DNA of 64,000 nt from an uncultured Sphaerochaeta sp. (lineage in GTDB: Bacteria > Spirochaetota > Spirochaetia > Sphaerochaetales > Sphaerochaetaceae): positions 992,001 to 1,056,000 of the forward strand of contig NZ_OY781873.1 of NCBI RefSeq assembly GCF_963677075.1, written 5' to 3'. Positions within the stretch are counted from its first letter, which is position 1, and every line of letters starts with the position of its first letter. The position numbers and the translations under genes are program-made. Below are positions 17,788 through 26,592 of this stretch, one piece after another. Below the pieces are notes generated by a model. The model saw only the letters and a program-made list of their open reading frames with translations. It ran no database searches and was not told where the DNA came from.

Positions 17788-18858
17788 ATGAAAAAGAATA
17801 CTGTTCTCTTGGTTACTCTACTGGTTGTGTTGTTGGTAGGTTTTACAATGCCCTTAACCGCAGCAGGTAAAGCAGAGGTGGCTGGAACGACTTCTGACCA
17901 ACTCAAGGTAGTGCTCTACATGAACGGAAATCTTGGAGATAAATCATTCTTCGATTCTGCCAATGCAGGAGTGATGAAAGCGAAGGAGAATCTTGGTATT
18001 TCTGTACGCGCAATTGAAGGTGGATATGATCCATCAAACTGGGCTCCGGATATCGAGCAGCTGTGTCAGGGTGATTGGGATATAATTATTGCTGGTACCT
18101 GGCAGCTTCAGGAAATCATCCAGGATTTGGCTCCACAATATCCAGAGAAGAAATTCTTCGTATATGACACCTCAGTCGATTACTCGTTAGGGAATCTCGA
18201 TAATGTGTACTCAATTCTCTACAAGCAGAATGAAGGTTCTTACCTTACAGGAGTACTTGCTGGACTCATCACCACAAGTGATCTGCCTTACGCAAACCCA
18301 GAGAAGAAGATTGGGTTCATCGGAGGCATGGATATCCCAGTAATCAATGACTTCATGGTTGGTTTCAGACAAGGTGCCAAATCTGTGGATCCAGCAATCG
18401 AGACTTTGGTTGCTTATGTTGGTGATTTCAATGATCCCGCCAAAGCAAAGGAACTCTCCTTGGCAATGTTTGACCAGGGTGTCGATATTGCTTTCAATGG
18501 CGCAGCACAGGCCGGTCTGGGATTGTTGGATGCTGGAGCAATCAAGGAACGCTATACCATTGGTGTAGATTCCGATCAGTATCTGCTGTACAAAGAAAGT
18601 AATCCTGACCGAGCAAAATTCATTGTCACATCGATGCTGAAAAATGTAGGGGAGACTTTGTATCGTGCTATAGAAATGCATATCGCAGGTACTCTTCCGT
18701 ACGGTGAAGTGGAGAATCTTGGTATTGAAGAGAAGGGTGTCGGACTCGCCGATAATGAGAACTTCCGCGCTATTGCACCCCAAGAATTCATTGATAAGAT
18801 TAAGGATGCTGAGAAGAAGATTCAGTCTGGCGAAATTAAGGTTGAAACTGCATTCTAG
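17788..18858 (+). CDS. BMP-family (PnrA-like) nucleoside-binding protein of an ABC transporter
   Basis: This 356-residue Bmp/PnrA-type substrate-binding protein has a hydrophobic signal (MKKNTVLLVTLLVVLLVG) ending near TAAGK, with no cysteine lipobox. VVLYMNGNLGDKSFFDSAN, IGFIGGMDIPVINDF, FNGAAQAGLGLLDAG and IGVDSDQYLL are typical of the family, which binds purine nucleosides in treponemes. The start follows AAGGAGGGAG. It heads an operon with an ATPase, two permeases and a nucleoside hydrolase, which supports nucleosides as substrates. A GC-rich hairpin follows its stop. Confidence 0.88.
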   Translation: MKKNTVLLVTLLVVLLVGFTMPLTAAGKAEVAGTTSDQLKVVLYMNGNLGDKSFFDSANAGVMKAKENLGISVRAIEGGYDPSNWAPDIEQLCQGDWDIIIAGTWQLQEIIQDLAPQYPEKKFFVYDTSVDYSLGNLDNVYSILYKQNEGSYLTGVLAGLITTSDLPYANPEKKIGFIGGMDIPVINDFMVGFRQGAKSVDPAIETLVAYVGDFNDPAKAKELSLAMFDQGVDIAFNGAAQAGLGLLDAGAIKERYTIGVDSDQYLLYKESNPDRAKFIVTSMLKNVGETLYRAIEMHIAGTLPYGEVENLGIEEKGVGLADNENFRAIAPQEFIDKIKDAEKKIQSGEIKVETAF

Positions 18859-18878
18859 TAATTGGGCATTTGTTCACT

Positions 18879-18903
18879 ACGGGGGAGCATCCCGCTCCCC
18901 CGT
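18879..18903 (+). promoter_or_regulatory. GC-rich intercistronic hairpin after the BMP gene
   Basis: ACGGGGGAGC and GCTCCCCCGT form a perfect 10-bp stem with loop ATCCC and no T run. It probably stabilises the upstream message or lowers read-through into the ATPase gene. Confidence 0.7.
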
Positions 18904-18920
18904 CAATATTGGGAAGAGCC

Positions 18921-20468
18921 ATGGCACATATACTGTCAATAGACAAGATTAGTAAAATCTATCCAAACGGGAAAATTGCAAATCGTGAAATATCCATTGA
19001 TATTGAAGAGAATACCATCCATGCAATCGTAGGAGAGAATGGAGCCGGGAAATCAACGCTTGTGAATATGATATTTGGGGTACATCGCCCAACTTCTGGT
19101 AAAATATTTTTCAAAGGTAATGAGATTGCCTTCAATACACCAAATGATGCAATTGCTGTTGGGATTGGCATGGTTCACCAGCATCTTATGCTTGCACCGG
19201 AATTAACCGTTGCTGAGAATATGTTGTTGGGAATGGAACCTCGGAAACGTGGAGTGTTTATTGACCACAAGGCAATGGTTTCCCATGCGCAGCAAGTATC
19301 AGAACAATACGGGCTTCATGTTGATGTCACGAAACTTGTAAAGGATATTCCAATTGGAATACGCCAACGTGTTGAGATTCTAAAGGCTCTGCTACGTAAT
19401 GCACAAATCTTGATTCTTGATGAGCCAACGGCAGTACTTACGCCCCAAGAAGTCGAGATCTTATTCAAGACTTTGAAGACATTACGAGACGAAGGGAAAA
19501 CAATTTTATTCATCTCTCACAAACTCCATGAAGTCAAAGAAATCAGTGATCGAATTACTGTGATGAAAGATACAAAAGTCGTTACTACTCAGGATGCAAG
19601 TGAACTGAGTGAGCGTGAGATTGCCCGATTAATGGTAGGAAGAGATGTGAGTGTCACACGAGTCCCTGCCACTAAAAAAGTAGGGGAAGTTTTGTTGTCT
19701 GCAGATACACTAAGTTATGTGGATGCCGAAGGCATCAAGACGTTGGATAGTATTAGTCTGGACGTACGAGCGGGTGAAATACTTGGGGTGGCAGGAGTTG
19801 AGGGTAACGGTCAGTCAGAGTTGTCTCGTCTCATCACTGGATTACTTAAGCCTTCGAGTGGAACAGTAATTCATAGATCGCAGGAAATGACAAGTTTTAA
19901 CACCAGGCAAATTCGGGAATCTGGAATCTGCCATATTCCAGAAGACAGAATGGAGAACGGTATTGCCGCTACGATGGGGTTGGATGAGAATCTTATTGCT
20001 GACAGGTATTACAAGGAAGCCTTTGGGAGAAAGGGTTTTCTTTCTTCCCGGAAGGTGACAGAACATGCGAAGGCATTGATCAAGGATTTCAATATTTCAA
20101 CACAAGCTACGGATACTCCCATTGGATCCTTGTCTGGTGGTAATATCCAGAAAGCTGTTGTCGCTCGTGAACTGACTTCCAATATATCGGTAATTATTGC
20201 AGCCCAACCAACGCGTGGGGTAGATATAGGATCAGAGGTGATGATTCATGATTTGATTCGAAAAATGCGAGATGATGGCAAAGGTATCCTGCTTATCTCC
20301 GCTGACTTGGATGAGATATTGAAACTCTCAGATCGAATAGTAGTGATGTATGAAGGAAAGATCGTTGCTCACTTTCCTCAAGTTGATCATGTAACAGATA
20401 AAGATCTTGGCCCGTATATGCTAGGGGTGGAACGGCAGGAGGAAAGTGATGGAAAAATTTCTCGTTAA
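18921..20468 (+). CDS. Nucleoside ABC transporter ATP-binding protein (NupA/YufO type)
   Basis: This 515-residue protein has two ABC domains. The first has Walker A GENGAGKSTLVNMIFG near residue 40, signature IGIRQRVEILKAL and Walker B ILILDEPTAVLTP; the second has GVEGNGQSELSRLI, signature LSGGNIQKAVVARE and QPTRGVDIGS. This is the arrangement of nucleoside/BMP-type ATPases. The ATG at 18921 is preferred over an upstream start because GGAAGAG precedes it and the hairpin ends before it. The 3' end overlaps the first permease gene by 20 bp. Confidence 0.9.
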   Translation: MAHILSIDKISKIYPNGKIANREISIDIEENTIHAIVGENGAGKSTLVNMIFGVHRPTSGKIFFKGNEIAFNTPNDAIAVGIGMVHQHLMLAPELTVAENMLLGMEPRKRGVFIDHKAMVSHAQQVSEQYGLHVDVTKLVKDIPIGIRQRVEILKALLRNAQILILDEPTAVLTPQEVEILFKTLKTLRDEGKTILFISHKLHEVKEISDRITVMKDTKVVTTQDASELSEREIARLMVGRDVSVTRVPATKKVGEVLLSADTLSYVDAEGIKTLDSISLDVRAGEILGVAGVEGNGQSELSRLITGLLKPSSGTVIHRSQEMTSFNTRQIRESGICHIPEDRMENGIAATMGLDENLIADRYYKEAFGRKGFLSSRKVTEHAKALIKDFNISTQATDTPIGSLSGGNIQKAVVARELTSNISVIIAAQPTRGVDIGSEVMIHDLIRKMRDDGKGILLISADLDEILKLSDRIVVMYEGKIVAHFPQVDHVTDKDLGPYMLGVERQEESDGKISR

Positions 20469-21507
20469 ACATTTCACAATGATACGGACTCTTGTCGCCA
20501 TTCTCATAGGAGTTTTTGTGACAATCTTCCTGATTGTGCTTATAAGTGCCGATGCAGGGTATTCATTGAGCCAATTTTTTCTTGGTCCGTTCGCTTCCAA
20601 GGGTAGATTTTCCAATATTTTTGAGAATGCTGCACCCTTGATCATTTGTGGAGTTGCCATTGCTTTCTCATTCCAGGCTTCTCAGTTTAATGTTGGAGCT
20701 GAAGGATCATTCTTTATCAGTGCTGCCATAGGCACTGCCTTTGCAGTATCAACACAGATGCATCCTTTGCTCCATATTCCAGCAATCATACTGGTTTCCG
20801 GTTTAGCAGGGGGGCTCTGGAATGGTATTTCAGGATTTTTGAAAGCAAAATGGAACGCAAGCGAACTGGTTTCATCCTTGATGCTTAACTATGTTGCCTA
20901 CTTTCTTGGGTTGTATCTCATCAATCACCATTTCCGCGATAGGCAGGCAGGATACCTTACCAGTGAAAAGCTACTCCCTTCTGCACTTTTGCCACGTTTG
21001 ATACCAGGAACACGTTTCCATCTGGGTATAATTATTGCACTTCTGATTGCACTGGTAGCCTACTTGGTGATTTATAAGACTAAATTTGGGTATGAGTTGA
21101 GAGTCAGTGGTCAGAACGAAAAGTTCGCTCGGTTTGCAGGTATCAATATTTTCAAGATTGTGCTGTTCTCCCAGGTGATCAGCGGCATGTTAGCCGGTGT
21201 AGGTGGTGCAATCGAGGTGATGGGAATTCACCAACGATTTAATTGGCAATCTCTCCCAGGCTATGGGTGGGACGGGGTGATTGTTGCGATTATTGGAAGG
21301 AATCATCCACTCCTAATCATTGTAGCCTCATTATTTCTCTCATATCTAAAAGTTGGAGGGCAGGTGCTCAACCTCATGTCCGACGTTCCTAGTGAGATGG
21401 TTTCAGTTATTCAGTCAATTATTATCCTCCTGATTACCGCTGAAGCATTCCTGGGTAACTGGAAGGCAACCATGAATAGGAAACTCGCAGAAGGAGGTAC
21501 CAAATGA
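20449..21507 (+). CDS. Nucleoside ABC transporter permease 1 (NupP/YufP type)
   Basis: This 352-residue BPD_transp_2 membrane protein starts at the ATG behind AGGAGGAAAGTG. It has about ten hydrophobic segments, with FNVGAEGSFFISAAIGTAF near residue 80 and GYGWDGVIVAIIGRNHP near 270, both typical of nucleoside-type permeases. It overlaps the ATPase gene upstream and the second permease downstream (4 bp, ATGA), indicating translational coupling. Confidence 0.88.
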   Translation: MEKFLVKHFTMIRTLVAILIGVFVTIFLIVLISADAGYSLSQFFLGPFASKGRFSNIFENAAPLIICGVAIAFSFQASQFNVGAEGSFFISAAIGTAFAVSTQMHPLLHIPAIILVSGLAGGLWNGISGFLKAKWNASELVSSLMLNYVAYFLGLYLINHHFRDRQAGYLTSEKLLPSALLPRLIPGTRFHLGIIIALLIALVAYLVIYKTKFGYELRVSGQNEKFARFAGINIFKIVLFSQVISGMLAGVGGAIEVMGIHQRFNWQSLPGYGWDGVIVAIIGRNHPLLIIVASLFLSYLKVGGQVLNLMSDVPSEMVSVIQSIIILLITAEAFLGNWKATMNRKLAEGGTK

Positions 21508-22415
21508 ATCCATTTTTAGAAAATGTTCTTACTCCACAGTTTGGGTATTCAGTGATTCGCGTTACGACACCTCTTTTGCTTCCAGCTCTAGGTGTTGCCA
21601 TATCGGAGCTCTCAGGAGCAGCAAATATTGCACTGGAAGGAATAATGCTTATCGCAGCTTTCACTGGTGTGGTTGTAAGCGCCTATACTGGAAGCCTCTG
21701 GATTGCCTTTTTTGCAGGAATTGCTGCAGGAGTCCTTGTTGGTGCACTTCTTGGTTTCTTCCATTTGCGGTTGAAGGCAGACATAATCCTTTCTGCAATT
21801 GCACTCAATATGTTTGCTTCGGGTTTTACCATTTTCCTTTTGTTCTTGTTTACTGGTGATAAAGGAAGTTCAAATTCATTGCAGAGCTTGGTGTTTCCTG
21901 AAATAACCATCCCGATTATTCATTCCATTCCAATAATTGGCGAAATTTTTAGTGGGCATAATCTAATTACATATCTCTCTATTCTAGCAGTAATTCTCTA
22001 TTGGGTTATTGTTCATAAAACACCTCTTGGACTGAGAATACGAGCTGTCGGACAAAATCCACATGCAGCAGAATCGGTTGGGATCAATGTAAATAGGATC
22101 AAGTTGTATGCTCTCATGCTATCGGGAATGTTTGGAGCACTGGCTGGGATGTATCTTTCCATGGGATATGTTTCATGGTTTTCACGAGATATGACTGCCG
22201 GTAGAGGTTTTATTGCAATTGCGGCTTCTACATTAGGAAATCTGACTCCAGTGGGAATTTTCATATCTTCATTGTTGTTTGGATTTGTAAATGCAGTTTC
22301 CATTTACATCTCTTCGTTGAATATTCCTTCGGAGATTATTCAGAGTATACCGTATGTGATGACTGTTCTTGCACTTACCATATTTTCGATACGAAAGAAA
22401 ACTAAAACACTCTAG
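21504..22415 (+). CDS. Nucleoside ABC transporter permease 2 (NupQ/YufQ type)
   Basis: This 303-residue BPD_transp_2 membrane protein is the second half of the heterodimeric channel. Conserved pieces are SGAANIALEGIMLIAAF near residue 35, LRIRAVGQNPHAAESVGIN near 180 and GRGFIAIAASTLGNLTPVG near 235. The start overlaps the preceding stop (ATGA) with GGAGG nearby. Confidence 0.88.
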   Translation: MNPFLENVLTPQFGYSVIRVTTPLLLPALGVAISELSGAANIALEGIMLIAAFTGVVVSAYTGSLWIAFFAGIAAGVLVGALLGFFHLRLKADIILSAIALNMFASGFTIFLLFLFTGDKGSSNSLQSLVFPEITIPIIHSIPIIGEIFSGHNLITYLSILAVILYWVIVHKTPLGLRIRAVGQNPHAAESVGINVNRIKLYALMLSGMFGALAGMYLSMGYVSWFSRDMTAGRGFIAIAASTLGNLTPVGIFISSLLFGFVNAVSIYISSLNIPSEIIQSIPYVMTVLALTIFSIRKKTKTL

Positions 22416-22432
22416 AGAGTTGAGGAGCGTAC

Positions 22433-23377
22433 ATGAAAAAAATAATTATCGACTGTGACCCTGGCCATGACGATATGATAGCAATTATGGTTGCTTTAGC
22501 CGCCAAGGATGTTGAGGTTCTTGGTATTACCACTGTTGCTGGAAACCAAACTGGGGACAAAACGTATCTGAATGCAAGAAAAGTCCTCACCATGATAGGA
22601 CGACAGGACGTTCCTCTTGCTAAAGGTGCAATGGTTCCTTTAGTTCGGGAATTGGTGACAGCAGCGTTTATTCATGGGGAGTCTGGATTGGAGGGGGTAG
22701 AGTTGCCTGAGCCTAAGGGTCCAGTTTTGGATGTGTCGGCACGGGATTTTATTGTGGATACACTACGTAATGCAGATGAAAAAGTAATTCTGGTTCCTAC
22801 CGGTCCACTTACCAATATTGCCACTGTCATTCGTTCAGCTCCTGAAGTTTTAGATAAAATTGAGCGAATTGTGCTTATAGGAGGTGGTATTCGGGATTCG
22901 AATGTAACCCCTGGTGCCGAGTTCAATATTTTGGTGGATCCTGAAGCCGCGCGGATCGTATTTGAATCAAATATTCCTTTGACCCAGGTGGGGCTTGATG
23001 TCACCAATAAAACGCTTCTTACTTACGAGGACATAGAAACCATAACCGCAATGAAGGGGCCAATATCCTCCTATGTTGGACCATTGCTGAAGTTTTTTGC
23101 TGACATGAATAAGCAAAACTTCGGGATCAATGGAGCACCGGTACATGACGCTCTGGCTGTTGCTACAGCTATCTGGCCGGATGTTGTCACTACTGAGTTC
23201 CTGAATGTCTCAATAGAGACTCGGGGTGAATTCACCTTGGGGCAAACGGTAACCGATGTCTATAGGGTAACCGGTAGGAAGCCAAATACAGAGGTTGCTA
23301 TTGCAGTGGATGTGGATAGAATGCGGAATATCATGATGGACACGATCCGCACATTGGATAAATCGGTAAGAGCTTAG
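22433..23377 (+). CDS. Inosine/uridine-preferring nucleoside hydrolase family protein
   Basis: This 314-residue IU_nuc_hydro enzyme cleaves the N-glycosidic bond of ribonucleosides to base and ribose. The N-terminal calcium-binding motif IIIDCDPGHDDMIAIM (DxDPGxDD) is complete. VPTGPLTNIATVIRS, PGAEFNILVDPEAARIVF and the C-terminal active-site HDALAVATAIWP also match the family. It lies 17 bp after the permease gene, so imported nucleosides are probably hydrolysed at once. The divergent isomerase could handle the pentose (inference). Confidence 0.9.
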   Translation: MKKIIIDCDPGHDDMIAIMVALAAKDVEVLGITTVAGNQTGDKTYLNARKVLTMIGRQDVPLAKGAMVPLVRELVTAAFIHGESGLEGVELPEPKGPVLDVSARDFIVDTLRNADEKVILVPTGPLTNIATVIRSAPEVLDKIERIVLIGGGIRDSNVTPGAEFNILVDPEAARIVFESNIPLTQVGLDVTNKTLLTYEDIETITAMKGPISSYVGPLLKFFADMNKQNFGINGAPVHDALAVATAIWPDVVTTEFLNVSIETRGEFTLGQTVTDVYRVTGRKPNTEVAIAVDVDRMRNIMMDTIRTLDKSVRA

Positions 23378-23402
23378 TATTTATAAATTCATAGCATGAC
23401 AG

Positions 23403-23432
23403 AAGGGTCTTCCTGTTCGGGGAAGATCCTTT
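23403..23432 (+). terminator. Terminator of the nucleoside operon
   Basis: AAGGGTCTTCC pairs with GGAAGATCCTT (one G-T pair), with a short T-containing tail, 25 bp after the nucleoside hydrolase stop. Confidence 0.65.
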
Positions 23433-23561
23433 CATTCTCTGAAAGGTTGTCCTTTTCTGCTTATGTGTATGCCGTGATCAAACAGATATTCTCATGCATG
23501 GTGAAATCTACTTTCATCTATGTAGCAACTGTTCGATGTAAGCTTGACATGTCGAGAGATA

Positions 23562-23942
23562 TTACAAGACTTGGTGCCGTACAATCCATGCAAGAATATC
23601 AGGTATTTTCCAAGACCCGTTTGCAACAGATAACCCGAGTTTTACCAAATCATCATCTGTATAGTCCAGCCTGATTCCATTGAGTTCAAGGAAAACATCA
23701 CAGAGGTGAACTCCTATCCGTTTGTTACCATCAATGAAAGGATGATTTTGGATCAATCCAAAACACAGTGCTGCAGCCTTTCGTACTTTCCCGGGATATA
23801 GATCTTCCCCTCCAAAGGTTTGGAAAGGAGTGCTGAGTGCCGATTCTAAAGCAGCTTTATCTCTCAATCCTATTGAACCTCCCGATACTTCGATGAGGTA
23901 TGAATGGATGAGCAGGGTTTGTTCTATAGATAAGCGGATCAT
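23562..23942 (-). CDS. doc: Doc-type toxin (death-on-curing, Fic fold)
   Basis: This 126-residue protein has the Doc motif NHPFIDGNKRIGVH near residue 65, a Fic-fold variant in which the second GNGR is replaced by GNKR. Doc of phage P1 phosphorylates elongation factor EF-Tu and stops translation. The preceding SGGSIGLRDKAALESAL and the tail LDYTDDDLVKLGLSVANG fit the family. It overlaps the upstream antitoxin gene by 4 bp (ATGA), the usual operon form. The product appears complete. Confidence 0.88.
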   Translation of the reverse strand: MIRLSIEQTLLIHSYLIEVSGGSIGLRDKAALESALSTPFQTFGGEDLYPGKVRKAAALCFGLIQNHPFIDGNKRIGVHLCDVFLELNGIRLDYTDDDLVKLGLSVANGSWKIPDILAWIVRHQVL

Positions 23943-24181
23943 TTTGCGAGTTCTTTATAAGCTGCCTCGTGGCGCTTGAACAACTTTCTCGATATAGCAA
24001 GCAACTGTTCATCTGATACTTGTTCGTCGGCCGTAATCTGTTCGTAGGAAATGATCACATACTTGGGAGCATTGTTCTTCAATACCACCACGGATCCGTT
24101 TTCATCGACGGCCCGAGCAATCTTCGAGAAATTCCGATTAGCCTCAGTGATGGATACCAGGTTCTTCATATCTATCAACAT
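23939..24181 (-). CDS. phd: Phd/YefM-type antitoxin
   Basis: This 80-residue antitoxin starts MLIDMKNLVSITEANRNFSK, a Phd/YefM DNA-binding fold, followed by KNNAPKYVIISYEQ. The C-terminal helical part (LLAISRKLFKRHEAAYKEL) is expected to wrap Doc. The ATG at 24181 follows GGAGG with an 8-nt spacer; a longer frame starting at 24211 lacks a site and would run into the promoter. Phd represses its own operon, and Doc modulates this. Confidence 0.85.
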   Translation of the reverse strand: MLIDMKNLVSITEANRNFSKIARAVDENGSVVVLKNNAPKYVIISYEQITADEQVSDEQLLAISRKLFKRHEAAYKELAK

Positions 24182-24210
24182 CTTGAATACCTCCAATATT
24201 CTATACTTCA

Positions 24211-24239
24211 ATAATAATGATATAGTAGGATATATTCAA
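24211..24239 (-). promoter_or_regulatory. Promoter of the phd-doc operon
   Basis: On the minus strand, TTGAAT (24239-24234), a 17-bp spacer and TATTAT (24216-24211) precede the antitoxin start. The surrounding sequence is AT-rich with TATA-type repeats that could hold Phd sites, but no clean palindrome was found. Confidence 0.45.
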
Positions 24240-24498
24240 CCTATAATATATAGCATTATTTATACGTATAAATATACCTGTTGATGGTAAGTGGAAACCT
24301 TGAAGACTGATAATTATTTGATGGATAGCTAAATGCTTATGCTCCTGAAAGTACTTTGCCAGTAACATTTCCTAAATAGAGCTATTCACTACTGAGCGCT
24401 AAGATGACAAGGTTCGTCGTCAAAGCAATCAGCTGTCCATTGGCTAGCAGAAAGCAATTCAGGATTACTGAATGGTTGTCGATGTTGCTGACCAATTT
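24240..24498. other. Gap between phd-doc promoter and the PIN pseudogene
   Basis: I see no gene, RNA or repeat here. A short plus-strand frame starting at 24404 is the antisense of the PIN gene and is not supported. Confidence 0.4.
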
Positions 24499-25019
24499 CT
24501 ATAATCTGACACCCAAGTCCCTGATCATATGGAATAAATCGGTTGTTCTTACATGGAATTTCTCTGCGATGTTTGGTATCTTTGGAGTTCCACTTGGATT
24601 ACCTGTATTAACATTTACAAATTTCTCAAATGTGACAATGGTATAGCCATACACTGCTACTGTTGCAATCAACCAAGGGTCAGCAACTGATTGGTCAGCC
24701 CATGCACGAAGTGCTTTTCCCGAATAACAGGGATCATCTTGGATTGATTGGAGAACGTTGGCGTAGGTGGTGACTATCTCTTGTTGTCTATGGTTGATAT
24801 ATTGTCCGATGTTTAGTTCAGTAATCCAAAGGGCTAAGTCATCCTTTTCTTTTGGCTTGAGGATTTCCTTCTTCACAAGGTCCAGGATTGCTATTGAACC
24901 ATCTTGGGTTTTTTCAGCCATTGAAGCCCAAATGTTGGGGCAAGATCCAACGGATAGTAAGTTGCTTTTGGTCTGACTAAGGAATTGGTATCAATCAGGT
25001 AGATGGTTTCACCAGGCAT
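24499..25019 (-). pseudogene. DUF4411-type PIN-domain protein, disrupted by a one-base frameshift
   Basis: The start (MPGETIYLIDTNSLVRPKAT) carries the first PIN aspartate and follows the preceding gene with a TAATG overlap. After PLDLAPTF the frame shifts. The correct continuation (WASMAEKTQDGSIAILDLVK, then LRAWADQSVADPWLIATVAV with the second acidic cluster) lies in another frame to 24499. The break is at a run of three A at 24930-24932 (T on the coding strand); a fourth base would restore an intact DUF4411 protein of about 173 residues. Such PIN proteins are the presumed RNase toxin paired with XRE-COG2856 proteins, as here. Confidence 0.75.
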
Positions 25020-26170
25020 TAATCATTCATCCTTTCTACTAGTTTCGAAAATGTATGCCTGTTTGTATCGGTAAGTCTGAATGCCTCGCTATAGAGGGTT
25101 GTTCCCCGAGAAACACTATCCACGACAAATGTTAAGAAACGTTTATCTATGCGACTTCCCTTCGTATTGTAAAAATTCCCCCCAGAATCTTTACTCTTTC
25201 TATTTTCAATGTAGTGCTCTAAGGCATTCTGTACGATGGTATCGTAGGTTACATGACTAATCTTTCCTGTATCCAGTGCCTTACGTGCAACGACGATAGT
25301 TCCACACTTGAAAAAATGGGAAACTTTATGGATGGTCTCCTCGGCAGAATTAGATCGAGAGATGAAGCTCTCCCATGTGCTGTAAAATAGATTGGTTGGA
25401 ACAAGAATTTCCGCTGCTACCGCATTGCAGAGAATCTCAAGTTTGCTGATGCCTTTTACTGTGCTGTGCCTATCATTGAATAGGTCGTCTACACCAAGGC
25501 AGATATGAATGAGCTCGTGAAGTAAAGAGAACAACCTTCCGCTCTTGGAGTCAGTCGCATTGATAAAAATCAATGGCGCGAACGTATCAACGATTGTAAA
25601 GGCACGGAATTCATCGATGTTGAGCGGTCTGTGGGTATTGTTTCTAACGACACCATTCATCATCACGATGATCCCGGCTTCACTCATCCTGGTTCTGAGA
25701 TAGTTGAAAGAGGGTTCTTGTGTCTCAAACCAGTTGGTGGATAACCCAAGGACTTTTCGGATATAGCTGGTGATGACTTCGATATTGGTTTCATGCTTGA
25801 GCTTACCAACTATTGGATTAACTTTAGAGCCCTCAGTGATCAGACATTCTCGTGTCCAATCGACAATCTGTTCCATGTCCTCGATTGTATCGATCAATTC
25901 CCTGCTTGGATTCTTAGAACCAGTGCTAGCAATAGTTCTAAATTCCATGAGTTTGATTTCTTCTTTGGGAGGAGTTTGTAAGAAGAAATAGCCGAGGGGT
26001 ATGCGAGTTTTCTTGCTTACGGTTTCAATTTCACTGAAAGTAGGTGTCTTGACTCCTGTTTGCCAATCCTTCAGGAGAGGTAGAGAGTCGACTGGAGTTG
26101 TATGTGTCCCAAGTTGGTTGATTACCCAATCAACCACAGCAGGGGATACGGGATATGTTGTTTTCACCAT
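25019..26170 (-). CDS. XRE-HTH plus ImmA/IrrE metallopeptidase protein (COG2856 type)
   Basis: The N-terminus (LPLLKDWQTGVKTPTFSE, IPLGYFFLQTPP) is an HTH-like domain of the kind fused to ImmA/IrrE peptidases. The zinc motif HELIH in FSLLHELIHICLG lies near residue 218, with further conserved NAVAAEILVP. The family includes antitoxin-like regulators and proteases that cleave repressors. It is followed with a one-base overlap by a DUF4411 PIN gene, a recurrent putative toxin-antitoxin pair. The ATG at 26170 was chosen over a TTG at 26179. The product is full length (383 residues). Confidence 0.82.
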   Translation of the reverse strand: MVKTTYPVSPAVVDWVINQLGTHTTPVDSLPLLKDWQTGVKTPTFSEIETVSKKTRIPLGYFFLQTPPKEEIKLMEFRTIASTGSKNPSRELIDTIEDMEQIVDWTRECLITEGSKVNPIVGKLKHETNIEVITSYIRKVLGLSTNWFETQEPSFNYLRTRMSEAGIIVMMNGVVRNNTHRPLNIDEFRAFTIVDTFAPLIFINATDSKSGRLFSLLHELIHICLGVDDLFNDRHSTVKGISKLEILCNAVAAEILVPTNLFYSTWESFISRSNSAEETIHKVSHFFKCGTIVVARKALDTGKISHVTYDTIVQNALEHYIENRKSKDSGGNFYNTKGSRIDKRFLTFVVDSVSRGTTLYSEAFRLTDTNRHTFSKLVERMND

Positions 26171-26519
26171 ACAATACAATCTCTTCGACTTTGTTTTCTT
26201 CGCTAATCAACCATTAAGTATAGGATAACGGCTTAACGGATGTTTTTCAATGTTGTTTGTCTTGGGATGGGAGGGAGTATCCCTTCTTTTGTCTTGGAAG
26301 CAGGATGCCACGAACAAGACAAGAAAGTCCTATGCTTCGGGGATTCTCTCCCAGGGTATTGGAGCTAGGAATGACTATCACACATCCAAGTAGTACTGCT
26401 GCCTCGCCTAACATAAGCCCAATCGATGTAGTATCCGGATATAGTTCTTGGTATCATATACTGAGCTTACTAGGTTGTTTTAACTTTTGTCTAATAACTG
26501 CAAAATAGATCTATAATAT
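26171..26519. other. Noncoding gap between divergent XRE-ImmA and AbiL-like genes
   Basis: Apart from promoter elements at its right end (next entry) I see no gene or repeat in this 350-bp stretch. Confidence 0.4.
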
Positions 26520-26580
26520 TTGACTAAAGATGCTTAAAGTGGTATATAAAGTATATGATTTTGCAGAAATATTGCAAAAT
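26520..26580 (+). promoter_or_regulatory. Promoter and inverted repeat upstream of the AbiL-like operon
   Basis: TTGACT (26520-26525), 17-bp spacer and TATATA (26543-26548) form a promoter. The perfect inverted repeat ATTTTGCA-N7-TGCAAAAT (26558-26580) lies directly before the GGAGG of the ATPase gene. It could be an operator or an RNA hairpin near the ribosome site that limits expression. Confidence 0.55.
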
Positions 26581-26592
26581 GGAGGTTTTACT

